A stretch of DNA of 64,000 bases, taken from positions 62,001 to 126,000 of the forward strand of contig JAJFIW010000004.1 of the NCBI GenBank assembly GCA_021774615.1. Direction: 5' to 3'. The notes below the pieces were generated by a model. The model saw nothing but the letters and a program-made list of their open reading frames with translations. It did no database searches and was not told the origin of the DNA. A program made the translations under genes and the position numbers. Below, piece after piece: positions 34,011-42,943 of this stretch (positions are counted from its first letter, which is position 1; each line of letters starts with the position of its first letter). The DNA comes from Alphaproteobacteria bacterium (GTDB taxonomy: Bacteria; Pseudomonadota; Alphaproteobacteria; UBA1280; UBA6503).

Positions 34011-35465
34011 ATGTTTGAGAAAAAGAAACCACAATTATATGCCCCAAGGGGGTTCTCGTTTAACGAGCAGCAAGAGCCTGCTCAGCAACATTTCGACCCC
34101 GAGCTTGCACCGCTTGAAGAAAGCATTCTAGCAAACCCTAAAAACATTAAACCATATATTAGCTATGCCGAAGTTATGTTGCGCCGTGGTGAGCTAGACC
34201 TTGCTTGGTCGATGTTAGAAAAAGCATTGCTTGTATCCCCCAATAATGTTGACGCCTTAACATATAGTGGTTTTATTGCACATAAGCGTAAAGACCAAGA
34301 TAAAGCAGAACAATTGTTTAAACATGCTATCTCTATTGCCCCCGAGGACAGCTCTACTCTGTTGCAGTACGGTGCTTTTCTACAAGAACAAGGTAAACTA
34401 GGCAAAGCATGGGAAATTTTTGATAAACTATTACAAGTTGACTCTAATAACTTATCGGCATTACTAGTGCAAAGCACACTTGCGCATGGTTATAAGGAAG
34501 ATACAGTCCTTGCCCATTTTTTAGTGGATAAAGCTCTAGCACTTGCGCCAGACATGAGGGTTGGATGGATTTATAAATGGAATTATTTCTTAGACACTGC
34601 GGATTACTCGGGGTTTAAGGCTTATGCCCCACCGAAAGTAGCTGATGAATTATTGCTTTGTTTATATAAACTTTACCAATGTTTATTTGGAGCACTTTTT
34701 GACCCTAACTACTCGCTAGGAAGTGCCAAAGATTTTAGTTTGCCGCACCCCGATAATGCGCCTGATTTATTATCGGTTATTAGTCATATTAATAATTTAG
34801 AAAGCTACCGTAAGTACTTGGCTTCAATTGCTGACTCTTACCAACAACAAGATCTACGCCAACCTTTAGATGCAAGCCTTTCTCCGATGTATTTAATTGG
34901 TGATAGCCATATTCTTGGTCATGGGCATCAGGCTGTAAGGTCGTATGTGTTACGCCCACTTCTAGCAATGGGTACGAAGATGTTTCATTTGGCGAATGGA
35001 ATTCAGCCTTACAGTAGTGTTTTTAAGCGGTTGTTGGAATCAGTCCCTAAAAAAGCACCTGTTGCTATAAGTGTAGGTGAGATTGATTGCCGTACTACCG
35101 AAGGGTTTGTGCCATTCTTTATTAAGAATAAAATGGATACTACCACTAAAGAACAGTTTATTAATAAAGTAGTTAAAGACTATATAAGTTTTGTTCGTGT
35201 AGCTGCAGGCAGTAGGCCTATTACTATTATAGGTGTGCCAGCAATACTTTTTGCAAATAGTAATAACCCATCTGCAGAAGAAGAACTAGCGGCACAGGTC
35301 GTTATTATGGTAAATAATAGTTTACATAAACAAACTCAAAAATATGGTATGGGCTTTGTTGATTTATATGCAATAACAATTGCAAGCGGTAACCATTATG
35401 CCGACAAGTGGCATTTACTACCACAAACCATAGCTAAAGCATGGCTACAGCAAAAGGAGATTTAG
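34011..35465 (+). CDS. TPR protein with C-terminal SGNH/GDSL-like domain
   Basis: 484 residues. Residues 30-190 contain three to four TPR units (for example AWSMLEKALLVSPNNVDAL and AEQLFKHAISIAPEDS). From about 292 there is an SGNH-like domain: block I with GDSH (297-300), a block with ISVGEIDCR (353-361), and the terminal DKWH (about 467-470) as the D-x-x-H pair. This suggests an active serine esterase or acyltransferase with TPR-mediated targeting. No signal peptide. It ends 1 base before the rmuC TTG start. Confidence 0.72.
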   Translation: MFEKKKPQLYAPRGFSFNEQQEPAQQHFDPELAPLEESILANPKNIKPYISYAEVMLRRGELDLAWSMLEKALLVSPNNVDALTYSGFIAHKRKDQDKAEQLFKHAISIAPEDSSTLLQYGAFLQEQGKLGKAWEIFDKLLQVDSNNLSALLVQSTLAHGYKEDTVLAHFLVDKALALAPDMRVGWIYKWNYFLDTADYSGFKAYAPPKVADELLLCLYKLYQCLFGALFDPNYSLGSAKDFSLPHPDNAPDLLSVISHINNLESYRKYLASIADSYQQQDLRQPLDASLSPMYLIGDSHILGHGHQAVRSYVLRPLLAMGTKMFHLANGIQPYSSVFKRLLESVPKKAPVAISVGEIDCRTTEGFVPFFIKNKMDTTTKEQFINKVVKDYISFVRVAAGSRPITIIGVPAILFANSNNPSAEEELAAQVVIMVNNSLHKQTQKYGMGFVDLYAITIASGNHYADKWHLLPQTIAKAWLQQKEI

Positions 35466-35466
35466 G

Positions 35467-36627
35467 TTGTTAACTTCAGTATTATTATTTGTAGGTGGTT
35501 TTTTGCTTGGGCTTGGTGTGGGGCTTTTAGCGATGGTATGGGTTAAAAAACAGAGCGACAAATCTGTTGAAAGTTTAAAAGAAACGTTCACTAGTTTGTC
35601 TTTTGACGCTTTAAGCCGTAACAGTGAAGAATTTTTGCGCCTAGCCGATGAAAAAATAAAAAACCAGACCGAAGCCAACAACCAACAAATGGACGGGAAA
35701 AAGAACCTTATTGACGAAACTGTTAAGGGGCTAAAATCTGACCTAGAAAAAGTACAGTCGTTAATGACTAACCTTGAGAAAGACCGCCACCAAAAATTTG
35801 GCGAACTTACCCAAGAGCTAAAAAGAGCAGCAACAGAAACCGAAAAACTCCAGCAAACTACAAATAAGCTACAAAGTGCACTAGCTAATACCAAGTCCCG
35901 TGGGCAATGGGGCGAGCGGATGGCCGAAGATGTACTACGAATGGCAGGTTTTGTTGAGAATATTAACTACCACAAGCAAATGTCTATTGATATTGGCACA
36001 GGTAATAGCCGCCCCGACTATACATTTATGCTGCCTCAAGGGCAGATGGTGCATATGGATGTTAAATTCCCGTTAGATAACTATCTTAATTATTTAAATG
36101 CGACGAGTGAGGTCGAAAAAGTAAGTTTTGAGAAGCAATTTCTTGCCGATACCCGCCGCAGGGTCAAAGAAGCTACCGAACGTGGATATGCCGATACTAC
36201 TAAAGGTACGCTTGATTATGTGCTAGTGTTTATCCCTAATGAGCAAGTATATGCTTTTATCCACGAGCATGACTCTTCAATTTTAGACGAAGCTATGCGG
36301 CAAAAGGTTATTTTGTGCTCTCCGATGACTCTTTACGCGGTACTGGCTGTTATTCGCCAAGCTGTTGATAATTTCCAGCTCGAGAAAACTGCAGGGCAAA
36401 TGTTAAACTTACTTGGTGTATTTAAAAAAGAATGGGGCAAATTTACCGAACAACTAGAGAAAGTTGAGAAAAAATTTGTTGAAACGCATAATTCTTTTAC
36501 CCACCTGGTTACTACCCGCCGCAACCAACTCGAGAAGCCACTACAGAAAATAGAAAGTTTGCGCCAACAAGAAGAAACTACCCTTATCCCTGTTGATAGT
36601 GATGACAATAAAAGTAAGCAAGCCTAA
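35467..36627 (+). CDS. rmuC: DNA recombination protein RmuC
   Basis: 386 residues. An N-terminal membrane anchor (residues 2-25) is followed by a coiled coil (about 30-140), and then the RmuC nuclease-like domain with SRGQWGERMAEDVL, RPDYTFMLP, HMDVKFPLDNY and LDYVLVFIPNEQ. RmuC limits inversion and rearrangement at inverted repeats. The start is TTG 1 base after the preceding stop. Its last 4 bases overlap the end of the convergent hybrid kinase gene. Confidence 0.92.
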   Translation: MLTSVLLFVGGFLLGLGVGLLAMVWVKKQSDKSVESLKETFTSLSFDALSRNSEEFLRLADEKIKNQTEANNQQMDGKKNLIDETVKGLKSDLEKVQSLMTNLEKDRHQKFGELTQELKRAATETEKLQQTTNKLQSALANTKSRGQWGERMAEDVLRMAGFVENINYHKQMSIDIGTGNSRPDYTFMLPQGQMVHMDVKFPLDNYLNYLNATSEVEKVSFEKQFLADTRRRVKEATERGYADTTKGTLDYVLVFIPNEQVYAFIHEHDSSILDEAMRQKVILCSPMTLYAVLAVIRQAVDNFQLEKTAGQMLNLLGVFKKEWGKFTEQLEKVEKKFVETHNSFTHLVTTRRNQLEKPLQKIESLRQQEETTLIPVDSDDNKSKQA

Positions 36628-39600
36628 GTTATAGCATCTCTAAGGAAATCTTTTGTTTTTTCAAAGACAGAGACTATGTCACGACATATCTTAGTTAATT
36701 TTTCTTTATTAAATTTGTTATCGTAGCATAGCTCTTCCATTTCTTTTGCTAGGATAGAGACTTTTATAGCACCAATCTGGAAGCTGCTTGATTTAATTGT
36801 ATGTGCTGGCTGTATAATTGCTTTTACATCTTTGTTGTCTATAGCACGTTTAATGTCATTAATATATTGCTGGGTGTCTGAGATATAATACCCAACCATA
36901 ATAGAGAATTTATCATCCATCAAATTTTTAGCGGATTCATAAGATTTCTTATCGAATAGCTTACTATTACTTTTATAGATATATTTGTCATTATTAATTT
37001 CGATTTTGGTATCAGCCTTATTCTTTACCCATTTATCTATTATTTTTACTATGGTCTCATTCCGTATGGGTTTGGTGAAATAATCATCCATACCAGCTTT
37101 TAGACATCTTTCTCTGTCTTCTTTAAATGCATTAGCAGTAATAGCTACAATTGGAGTAGCTTTAATTTTATTCTGTTTAATTAGCCTTTTAATTTTTCTG
37201 GATGCTTCATAGCCATCCATTACGGGCATTTGGCAGTCCATAAGTATAATATCAAAGCTATGCTCTTTTGCTTTATTAACAGCTATTTCGCCATTTTCAG
37301 CGGTAATAACATGGCAGCCAATATTATGGAGTGATGTTTTCATAAACTCTATGTTTATACGATTGTCTTCAACCACAAGAACCCTTACACCTTCATATGC
37401 AGATGCGGAGGTTTCTATTTTCTTCCTAGGCTTAACATTATTTTCTATACTTAAAGTTACAGGTTTTGTTGGGAGCCATTTCTGGAGCATGTTAACAAGC
37501 TCTTTTTTCCTGACTGGTTTTGCAATATAGTCTTGCATGCCAGCATCAATACACCTGTCACGGTCACCCTTCATAGCATTAGCAGTTAAAGCTATAATGG
37601 GGATATTGTCTAATTTTTGCTCTTGTTTTTCTTTAGATAATATTCTACTTGCTTCAAAACCATCCATAATTGGCATTTGGCAGTCCATGAATATAAGATC
37701 ATATTTATCAATATGGGCTAATCTTACTAGCTCTTCACCATTCGCAGCAATTGTGACATTACAACCAATACTTCTTAATATCTCTTTGATGAATTCTTGA
37801 TTTATTCTGTTGTCTTCTGCGACTAATATATTTGTGCCATTGAATGATGCTTCTACTATATTTTTATCATGATCTAAATTATTATTTTTAATGAGTTGTT
37901 TTCTTGTTCTTATAAGTATGCGTTCTAGATAATTTCTTTTAATTGGTTTCGGTAAAAAAGCGGAGAACCCAGAGTCACGTAGCTCCTCTGTGCTTCCTAG
38001 ATTGTTTAGGTTAGACATTATTATAAATACAGTATTATTGATATTACTATCATTGTGGAATATTTTCCCTAGAGTGTGCCCCATTATTTCGGGTAGCATG
38101 TAATCAATTATACAGAACTGGTAATGGTTTTTATCTATACTCGCATCACCAAAAGTTAGTAGAGCACTTCTTGCACTTTGGCATACGGTGCAATCTATGC
38201 CGATATCTTCTAGTATCTCGGTTAATATTAGATTATTCCTCTCTGAGGAATCTATAATTAGAGCACGCATCCCTTTTAATTCAGATATATCTTGAATCTC
38301 TTTATGTGTATTCTCTCCAAGCTCTAGAATCATAGTAAACCAAAATGTAGAGCCTTCTCCTAGAATACTTTCAACACCAATCTCCCCACCCATTATACAA
38401 GATAATTGCTCACAAATTGCTAGTCCTAGCCCTGTACCACCGTACTCCCTTGTGGTAGAGCTATCTGCTTGTGAAAACTTGGCAAATATCTTTTTGTGGA
38501 CATCCTCAGGGATGCCTATACCTGTATCTTTAACAGAAACCTTAATTTTTACTTTATTATTAGGAATTGCAGTATCTTTTACCTCTTCAACTTCAATGGT
38601 TACACTACCTTTTTCAGTAAACTTAACCGCATTACCTATTAGGTTTACAATGATTTGCCTTATTCGTACTGGGTCTGCTATGACATTTTCTGGTGTATTA
38701 GGTGCATAGCGCATTAGTATTTCTATATTGTTCTCTTCAGCTTTAAGGGCAAATAAATTTGTAATGTCATCTACTAAATTTTCTAGATTCATAGGGATAG
38801 GAGTTATATCTAGTTTACCTGCCTCAATTTTTGAAAAATCAAGAATATCATCAATTAATACAAGTAGAGATTCTGCTGAGTTCATAAGTATATTAATATG
38901 TTTAGTTTGTTTATCATTTAGATCGCTATTTAATATAAGCTCTGCCATGCCTAGTATGCCATTCATTGGGGTTCGTATTTCGTGGCTCATGCTAGCGAGG
39001 AATTCTGATTTTGCGATAGTTGCTTGTTTAGCCTCTTCAAGTGAAGCATTCAGCATTGCAACCGCATTGTTTAATTCCATATTTTGATCTTCTATTTTTT
39101 TATCGGTTTTTTCTTTTTCGATTAAGTTGATCCGAAATCGGAAAAGGATAAAAGATATAGCAAATAGCGCTAATATAGCAAAGGCAAGTGTAGAGAATTC
39201 ACTTATTTTCTGTGCAGTTATATAGGATGTGATTGTAGAAGATAATAGCTTATTTATATCTCTATAAAAATTAGCATAGGCATTAATCAGGTCTGTACTT
39301 TTCTCTAAGTTAATTAATCCTTCTTTTTGTTTTTCTTTTAATAAACTATCTTTTAAGGACTGAGAGAACTCATCATGTAAGTAACGGATATTATTATAAT
39401 TGTCTAAAAGCTTTTCTTTTATTTGAGGCTTTTCTTCAAATAAAATCTGAACAGATCTATGGAATTGTAATTGGTCCGAATTTATTTTGGTCTGATATAG
39501 CTTTATAAGCTGGCTACCATCTAACCTTCGATTATACACGCCAAATGCAGGTGTTGTTATTTGTATATTAGACTGGGATATATATTCTGTCATATCAGGA

Positions 39601-40121
39601 ATAGTGTTAATAAGAATATTCATCATATAATATCTGTCTAGAAATGGGTCTAGTATAAGGTTAGATTTATCTCCCACATGGCGGATTAATAGATTTATCT
39701 CTTCAATAATTGCTGTTACATTAGTATATTCTTTGGATTTATTAGTGTGTTGAGTATTAGCTAAAATTTCTGCAATCTCTGATTCTAAAAACTGCCACCT
39801 TGAGCTTATATCTAGTATGTTCCCAAGCCGTTTAGTATTATTAGAAATGACAGTAATATTGTTATTTAACTGGGCTTGAATCTTATTCATACTCTGTATT
39901 GATTCGGCATTTTTTGCTAAATGATTGTGGTTGCGATATATCTGTAGATTAGTCATAAGAGAAAAGAGCTCTGAGTTGTACTCAAGGCCGTATAGCTCTT
40001 TTTGTGAAAATTTTATTTCGTTATACGCGGTAGAAAGTACGTAATATATTAGTAAGCACAACGGTATTATGATAACAGCAGAACTAAATACTAGTTGTAT
40101 ATTTTGTTGCTTGGTTTTCAT
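36624..40121 (-). CDS. Hybrid sensor histidine kinase with three receivers and Hpt
   Basis: 1165 residues. A membrane segment at 10-30 and a second at about 309-328 enclose a helical periplasmic sensor of about 280 residues. Then follow a coiled linker, the dimerisation/phospho-acceptor domain (His380 in SMSHEIRTPMNG), and an ATPase domain with N box GNAVKF, G1 DTGIGIP and G2 GTGLGL. Next come a divergent receiver (about 620-745; acceptor in IIDYMLPEIMG), two canonical receivers (VAEDNRIN with MDCQMPIMDG, VVEDNRIN with MDCQMPVMDG), and a C-terminal Hpt with AHTIKSSSFQIGA. It is a complete phosphorelay in one protein. It is an orphan here, and a possible upstream partner for the receivers at 11.7-14.2 kb. 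Confidence 0.92.
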   Translation of the reverse strand: MKTKQQNIQLVFSSAVIIIPLCLLIYYVLSTAYNEIKFSQKELYGLEYNSELFSLMTNLQIYRNHNHLAKNAESIQSMNKIQAQLNNNITVISNNTKRLGNILDISSRWQFLESEIAEILANTQHTNKSKEYTNVTAIIEEINLLIRHVGDKSNLILDPFLDRYYMMNILINTIPDMTEYISQSNIQITTPAFGVYNRRLDGSQLIKLYQTKINSDQLQFHRSVQILFEEKPQIKEKLLDNYNNIRYLHDEFSQSLKDSLLKEKQKEGLINLEKSTDLINAYANFYRDINKLLSSTITSYITAQKISEFSTLAFAILALFAISFILFRFRINLIEKEKTDKKIEDQNMELNNAVAMLNASLEEAKQATIAKSEFLASMSHEIRTPMNGILGMAELILNSDLNDKQTKHINILMNSAESLLVLIDDILDFSKIEAGKLDITPIPMNLENLVDDITNLFALKAEENNIEILMRYAPNTPENVIADPVRIRQIIVNLIGNAVKFTEKGSVTIEVEEVKDTAIPNNKVKIKVSVKDTGIGIPEDVHKKIFAKFSQADSSTTREYGGTGLGLAICEQLSCIMGGEIGVESILGEGSTFWFTMILELGENTHKEIQDISELKGMRALIIDSSERNNLILTEILEDIGIDCTVCQSARSALLTFGDASIDKNHYQFCIIDYMLPEIMGHTLGKIFHNDSNINNTVFIIMSNLNNLGSTEELRDSGFSAFLPKPIKRNYLERILIRTRKQLIKNNNLDHDKNIVEASFNGTNILVAEDNRINQEFIKEILRSIGCNVTIAANGEELVRLAHIDKYDLIFMDCQMPIMDGFEASRILSKEKQEQKLDNIPIIALTANAMKGDRDRCIDAGMQDYIAKPVRKKELVNMLQKWLPTKPVTLSIENNVKPRKKIETSASAYEGVRVLVVEDNRINIEFMKTSLHNIGCHVITAENGEIAVNKAKEHSFDIILMDCQMPVMDGYEASRKIKRLIKQNKIKATPIVAITANAFKEDRERCLKAGMDDYFTKPIRNETIVKIIDKWVKNKADTKIEINNDKYIYKSNSKLFDKKSYESAKNLMDDKFSIMVGYYISDTQQYINDIKRAIDNKDVKAIIQPAHTIKSSSFQIGAIKVSILAKEMEELCYDNKFNKEKLTKICRDIVSVFEKTKDFLRDAIT

Positions 40122-40230
40122 AATTATATGCCCGCCACAATAATGTTATTATTATTCTGTATATAGTATATATAGGTAACGTATAACCATATTACTATAA
40201 CTATTTTGACAGAGGGAAAGAGGTAGCTGA

Positions 40231-41163
40231 ATGATAGAGTTAAACATGTACCTTGCGGTACTAGCAGGATTGTTATTACTTTCTTTTTGTAGCGAGTGGT
40301 TGGTGCAGGGTGCTGTACAAATCGGGAAGCTTTTACGTATATCTGCAGTATTTGTAGGCGTTGTTGTTATTGGTTTTGGTACATCTCTTCCTGAAATATT
40401 AACTACGTTTATTGCAGCCTCTAAAGGGGAATCTAGCTTAGGGGTTGGTAATATTATTGGTTCTAATATTGCTAATATTGGCCTTATTCTTGGGGTTGCA
40501 TTTGTATTATTTGGTAAGCATCGAATTAAGACAGAAGCTGCTAAGTTTGATTATGGAATGATGTTGATAGCAACATTACTTTTAAACCTTATCGCAGTTA
40601 TCTGGGGCTATATAAGCGTATTACAAGCGTCTTTATTACTTTTAGCAATGGTTGTTATATTTTCTATTTTATTGCACCGCGCTCGTAAAACTAAAATTGA
40701 TATTGACGATGAGGACGCAGGTTGGGCTGAAGCATCGCTTAAAACTGTCGTTGGTTTGTTCGGCCTTTGGGCAGGTGCCGAACTACTTGTAGGGGGCGCA
40801 ATTAGTATTGCTTCTGCATTTAATGTCCCATCATCAGTTATTGGTTTAAGTATGGTCGCAATAGGTACATCTTTACCAGAACTAGCTGCGACTATTGCTG
40901 CTGCTCGTAAGCTTAATTGCGGTCTAATTCTCGGTAATGTTATGGGTAGCAATATGCTAAATATCTTTGCTGCTCTTGGTCTTGGTGGGTTGCTAGTACC
41001 ATTGCAAATAGCAGGTATGGAGCGAGATATTATAGTAATGGTATTATTTTCTGTGTCACTATTACCACTATTCATCTGGCGGAATATAGCAGGGATTGGT
41101 GTTGGTGTGGTATTTCTTGTGACATATGCTAGCTATATGGCGTACATTTATACCCAAACTTAA
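40231..41163 (+). CDS. Calcium/sodium antiporter (CaCA superfamily, YrbG-like)
   Basis: 310 residues, about ten hydrophobic segments. The two inverted alpha-repeats are plain: GFGTSLPEILTTFIAA with GNIIGSNIANIG in the first half, and AIGTSLPELAATIAAA with GNVMGSNMLNIF in the second. These carry the ion-binding glutamate and asparagine residues of cation/Ca2+ exchangers. It lies 24 bases before the glycosyltransferase-like gene and is divergent from the hybrid kinase. Confidence 0.9.
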   Translation: MIELNMYLAVLAGLLLLSFCSEWLVQGAVQIGKLLRISAVFVGVVVIGFGTSLPEILTTFIAASKGESSLGVGNIIGSNIANIGLILGVAFVLFGKHRIKTEAAKFDYGMMLIATLLLNLIAVIWGYISVLQASLLLLAMVVIFSILLHRARKTKIDIDDEDAGWAEASLKTVVGLFGLWAGAELLVGGAISIASAFNVPSSVIGLSMVAIGTSLPELAATIAAARKLNCGLILGNVMGSNMLNIFAALGLGGLLVPLQIAGMERDIIVMVLFSVSLLPLFIWRNIAGIGVGVVFLVTYASYMAYIYTQT

Positions 41164-41187
41164 GTACTGTTAGGATAAACCTCTAAA

Positions 41188-42069
41188 ATGTCGTCTTTGC
41201 CGAACAACGTTGACTTAATTATTCCAACACGTCGAGGTATGCCTGCACTAATAAAACTATTAACAGAAGCATCTGACCCTAAGTGGTCTGGCCATACTTT
41301 TTGCTTTGTGTTCGACTCTTACGCCGAACAAGTGGCAGAAGAACTAAGAAAATGGCTGAATGACCATAGAGATATGCTGTTACCTAAGGTAAAAGCATGT
41401 TTTGCCCCAGCTAATTTTGCTGGTAACTTAAATGCATTGCGCCAGATTGGTTTAACCCAAGGTGAAAACCCATTTGTTTACTTCCAAGATGATGATGACC
41501 CATTGCCACAAGGTCTTGATGTAAGGCTGCGGATGATGCAGGGTGACTCTTACGACGCTATTTTCGGTGTAACCGAAACTCGCACTGCCCGTGGGCAGAT
41601 GATTGAGCATTTCCCATCACTAGACAGTAACGGCCAACCACTTTATGATCTTGTCCAAGGGTTGCGCTTATTTCCAACCTATGCACACCCTTGTGCTGCT
41701 CTTTATCGGCGTAGCGTGTTTGATACCACACCTATTGATGATGGTATATCATACACTATTTGCGGGGTTGGTGGGTTTTTAGCACGTTTTATGGCGAACG
41801 GCGCAAGGATAACAACCTTGTCTGACATTATTCGGATTGGCTGCCAAAGCTCTGATAATATGAGTATACCTATTCTTGATCAACAAGCCCGCCTATTGTT
41901 AGCAGAAGATATAAGCCTATGGCAGCGGTATATAGAATCTCCCGAAGTTAGAAATTTCCAAGAAGAAATTAGGCAAGACCTTATTCACGGAGATATTATT
42001 ACTTTTAGAGATATCACAGCCAGAGTAGAGGCCAAACTTGAAGAAGACATGTTTCTCGGCGTGTCTTAA
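41188..42069 (+). CDS. Glycosyltransferase family 2-like protein
   Basis: 293 residues, no membrane segment. The N-terminal DLIIPTRRGMPALIKLL looks like the first strand and helix of a GT-A fold. FVYFQDDDDPLPQG matches the metal-binding acidic cluster at the expected distance (about residues 107-115). CAALYRRSVF and GVGGFLARFM could be the acceptor-side region. It is probably a GT-A sugar transferase, though the overall similarity is modest. Its neighbours are a Ca2+ antiporter and the pilus genes. Confidence 0.6.
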   Translation: MSSLPNNVDLIIPTRRGMPALIKLLTEASDPKWSGHTFCFVFDSYAEQVAEELRKWLNDHRDMLLPKVKACFAPANFAGNLNALRQIGLTQGENPFVYFQDDDDPLPQGLDVRLRMMQGDSYDAIFGVTETRTARGQMIEHFPSLDSNGQPLYDLVQGLRLFPTYAHPCAALYRRSVFDTTPIDDGISYTICGVGGFLARFMANGARITTLSDIIRIGCQSSDNMSIPILDQQARLLLAEDISLWQRYIESPEVRNFQEEIRQDLIHGDIITFRDITARVEAKLEEDMFLGVS

Positions 42070-42184
42070 TTATCACAACATAGAGCATTAAAATCACATA
42101 GTTGCGTTAGGCTATCTATCTTTGTTTTCTCTTGTAGGTTACCATGGGTAGTAATTAGCTGTAATAACAAGAAGATATCATCTT

Positions 42185-42928
42185 ATGAGAATTTTATTTA
42201 CCGTAATAGTATTTCTATCAGTATATGTATTTTTTGCGCCAATAGCTCAAGCGCAAATTGCTGCTAATAGTGTTATCCGTACTATGTTGCCACATAAAAA
42301 ACCTATCGAGAATGTGGACGTTAGTAATTTTTCTAAAGATAAAATCTTACAAGCTGATATCTCTGTTGAAGAATCCATTAGAAAAGCTGATGGTACTGAA
42401 GAGGTCATTCCTAGTGATGACTTTTTAATTGCACCAAAGATGATGATTTTACGCCCTGGTGAGCGTAAAAAAGCTCGTCTTGTATTGCGTAAACCAGCCT
42501 CAGAAGATAAAGAGCGCTATTACCGAGCATCATTCAAAGCAAAAATTCCTGACCCTATACGGATGAAAGAGCTAGCATTAACCTCTGCTGAAAGTATAAA
42601 CCAAGATAATATAAATGCTGGTGTATCGATGATCTCTGGAATGGGGATCTTCATTACTGTCGCCCCTAAAAATATGAACCCTAAATTAACTTGGGAAAGA
42701 GACGCCACAGGCATTACGTTTCATAACGAGGGGAATGTATCTGTAGATATGAGGGCACGTAAAGAATATTGCTTTGATAAAAAGAAAAAGGATTGCACCA
42801 CTCTACCTGACAAGAGAATTTACCCAGGGCATAAATGGCGTTTTGAAATATCTGGTAATAAAGACCTAATTTATTATTACAAAATATATAACAAAGCCGA
42901 AAAAGCAATTATTGGGGCTGTTGAATAA
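42185..42928 (+). CDS. Periplasmic fimbrial chaperone
   Basis: 247 residues with a signal peptide (1-24, ending IAQAQ). The first immunoglobulin-like domain has the chaperone hallmark FLIAPKMMILRPGERKKARLVLR and the RYYRASFKAKIP strand. The second domain holds ISGMGIFITVAPK and a likely disulfide pair in EYCFDKKKKDCTT. It is followed by the usher gene after 15 bases. The sequence type resembles the alpha-group (CFA/I-like) rather than classical FimC chaperones, on the basis of the linked usher and pilin. Confidence 0.8.
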   Translation: MRILFTVIVFLSVYVFFAPIAQAQIAANSVIRTMLPHKKPIENVDVSNFSKDKILQADISVEESIRKADGTEEVIPSDDFLIAPKMMILRPGERKKARLVLRKPASEDKERYYRASFKAKIPDPIRMKELALTSAESINQDNINAGVSMISGMGIFITVAPKNMNPKLTWERDATGITFHNEGNVSVDMRARKEYCFDKKKKDCTTLPDKRIYPGHKWRFEISGNKDLIYYYKIYNKAEKAIIGAVE

Positions 42929-42943
42929 CAAGGGGTTAGTATA

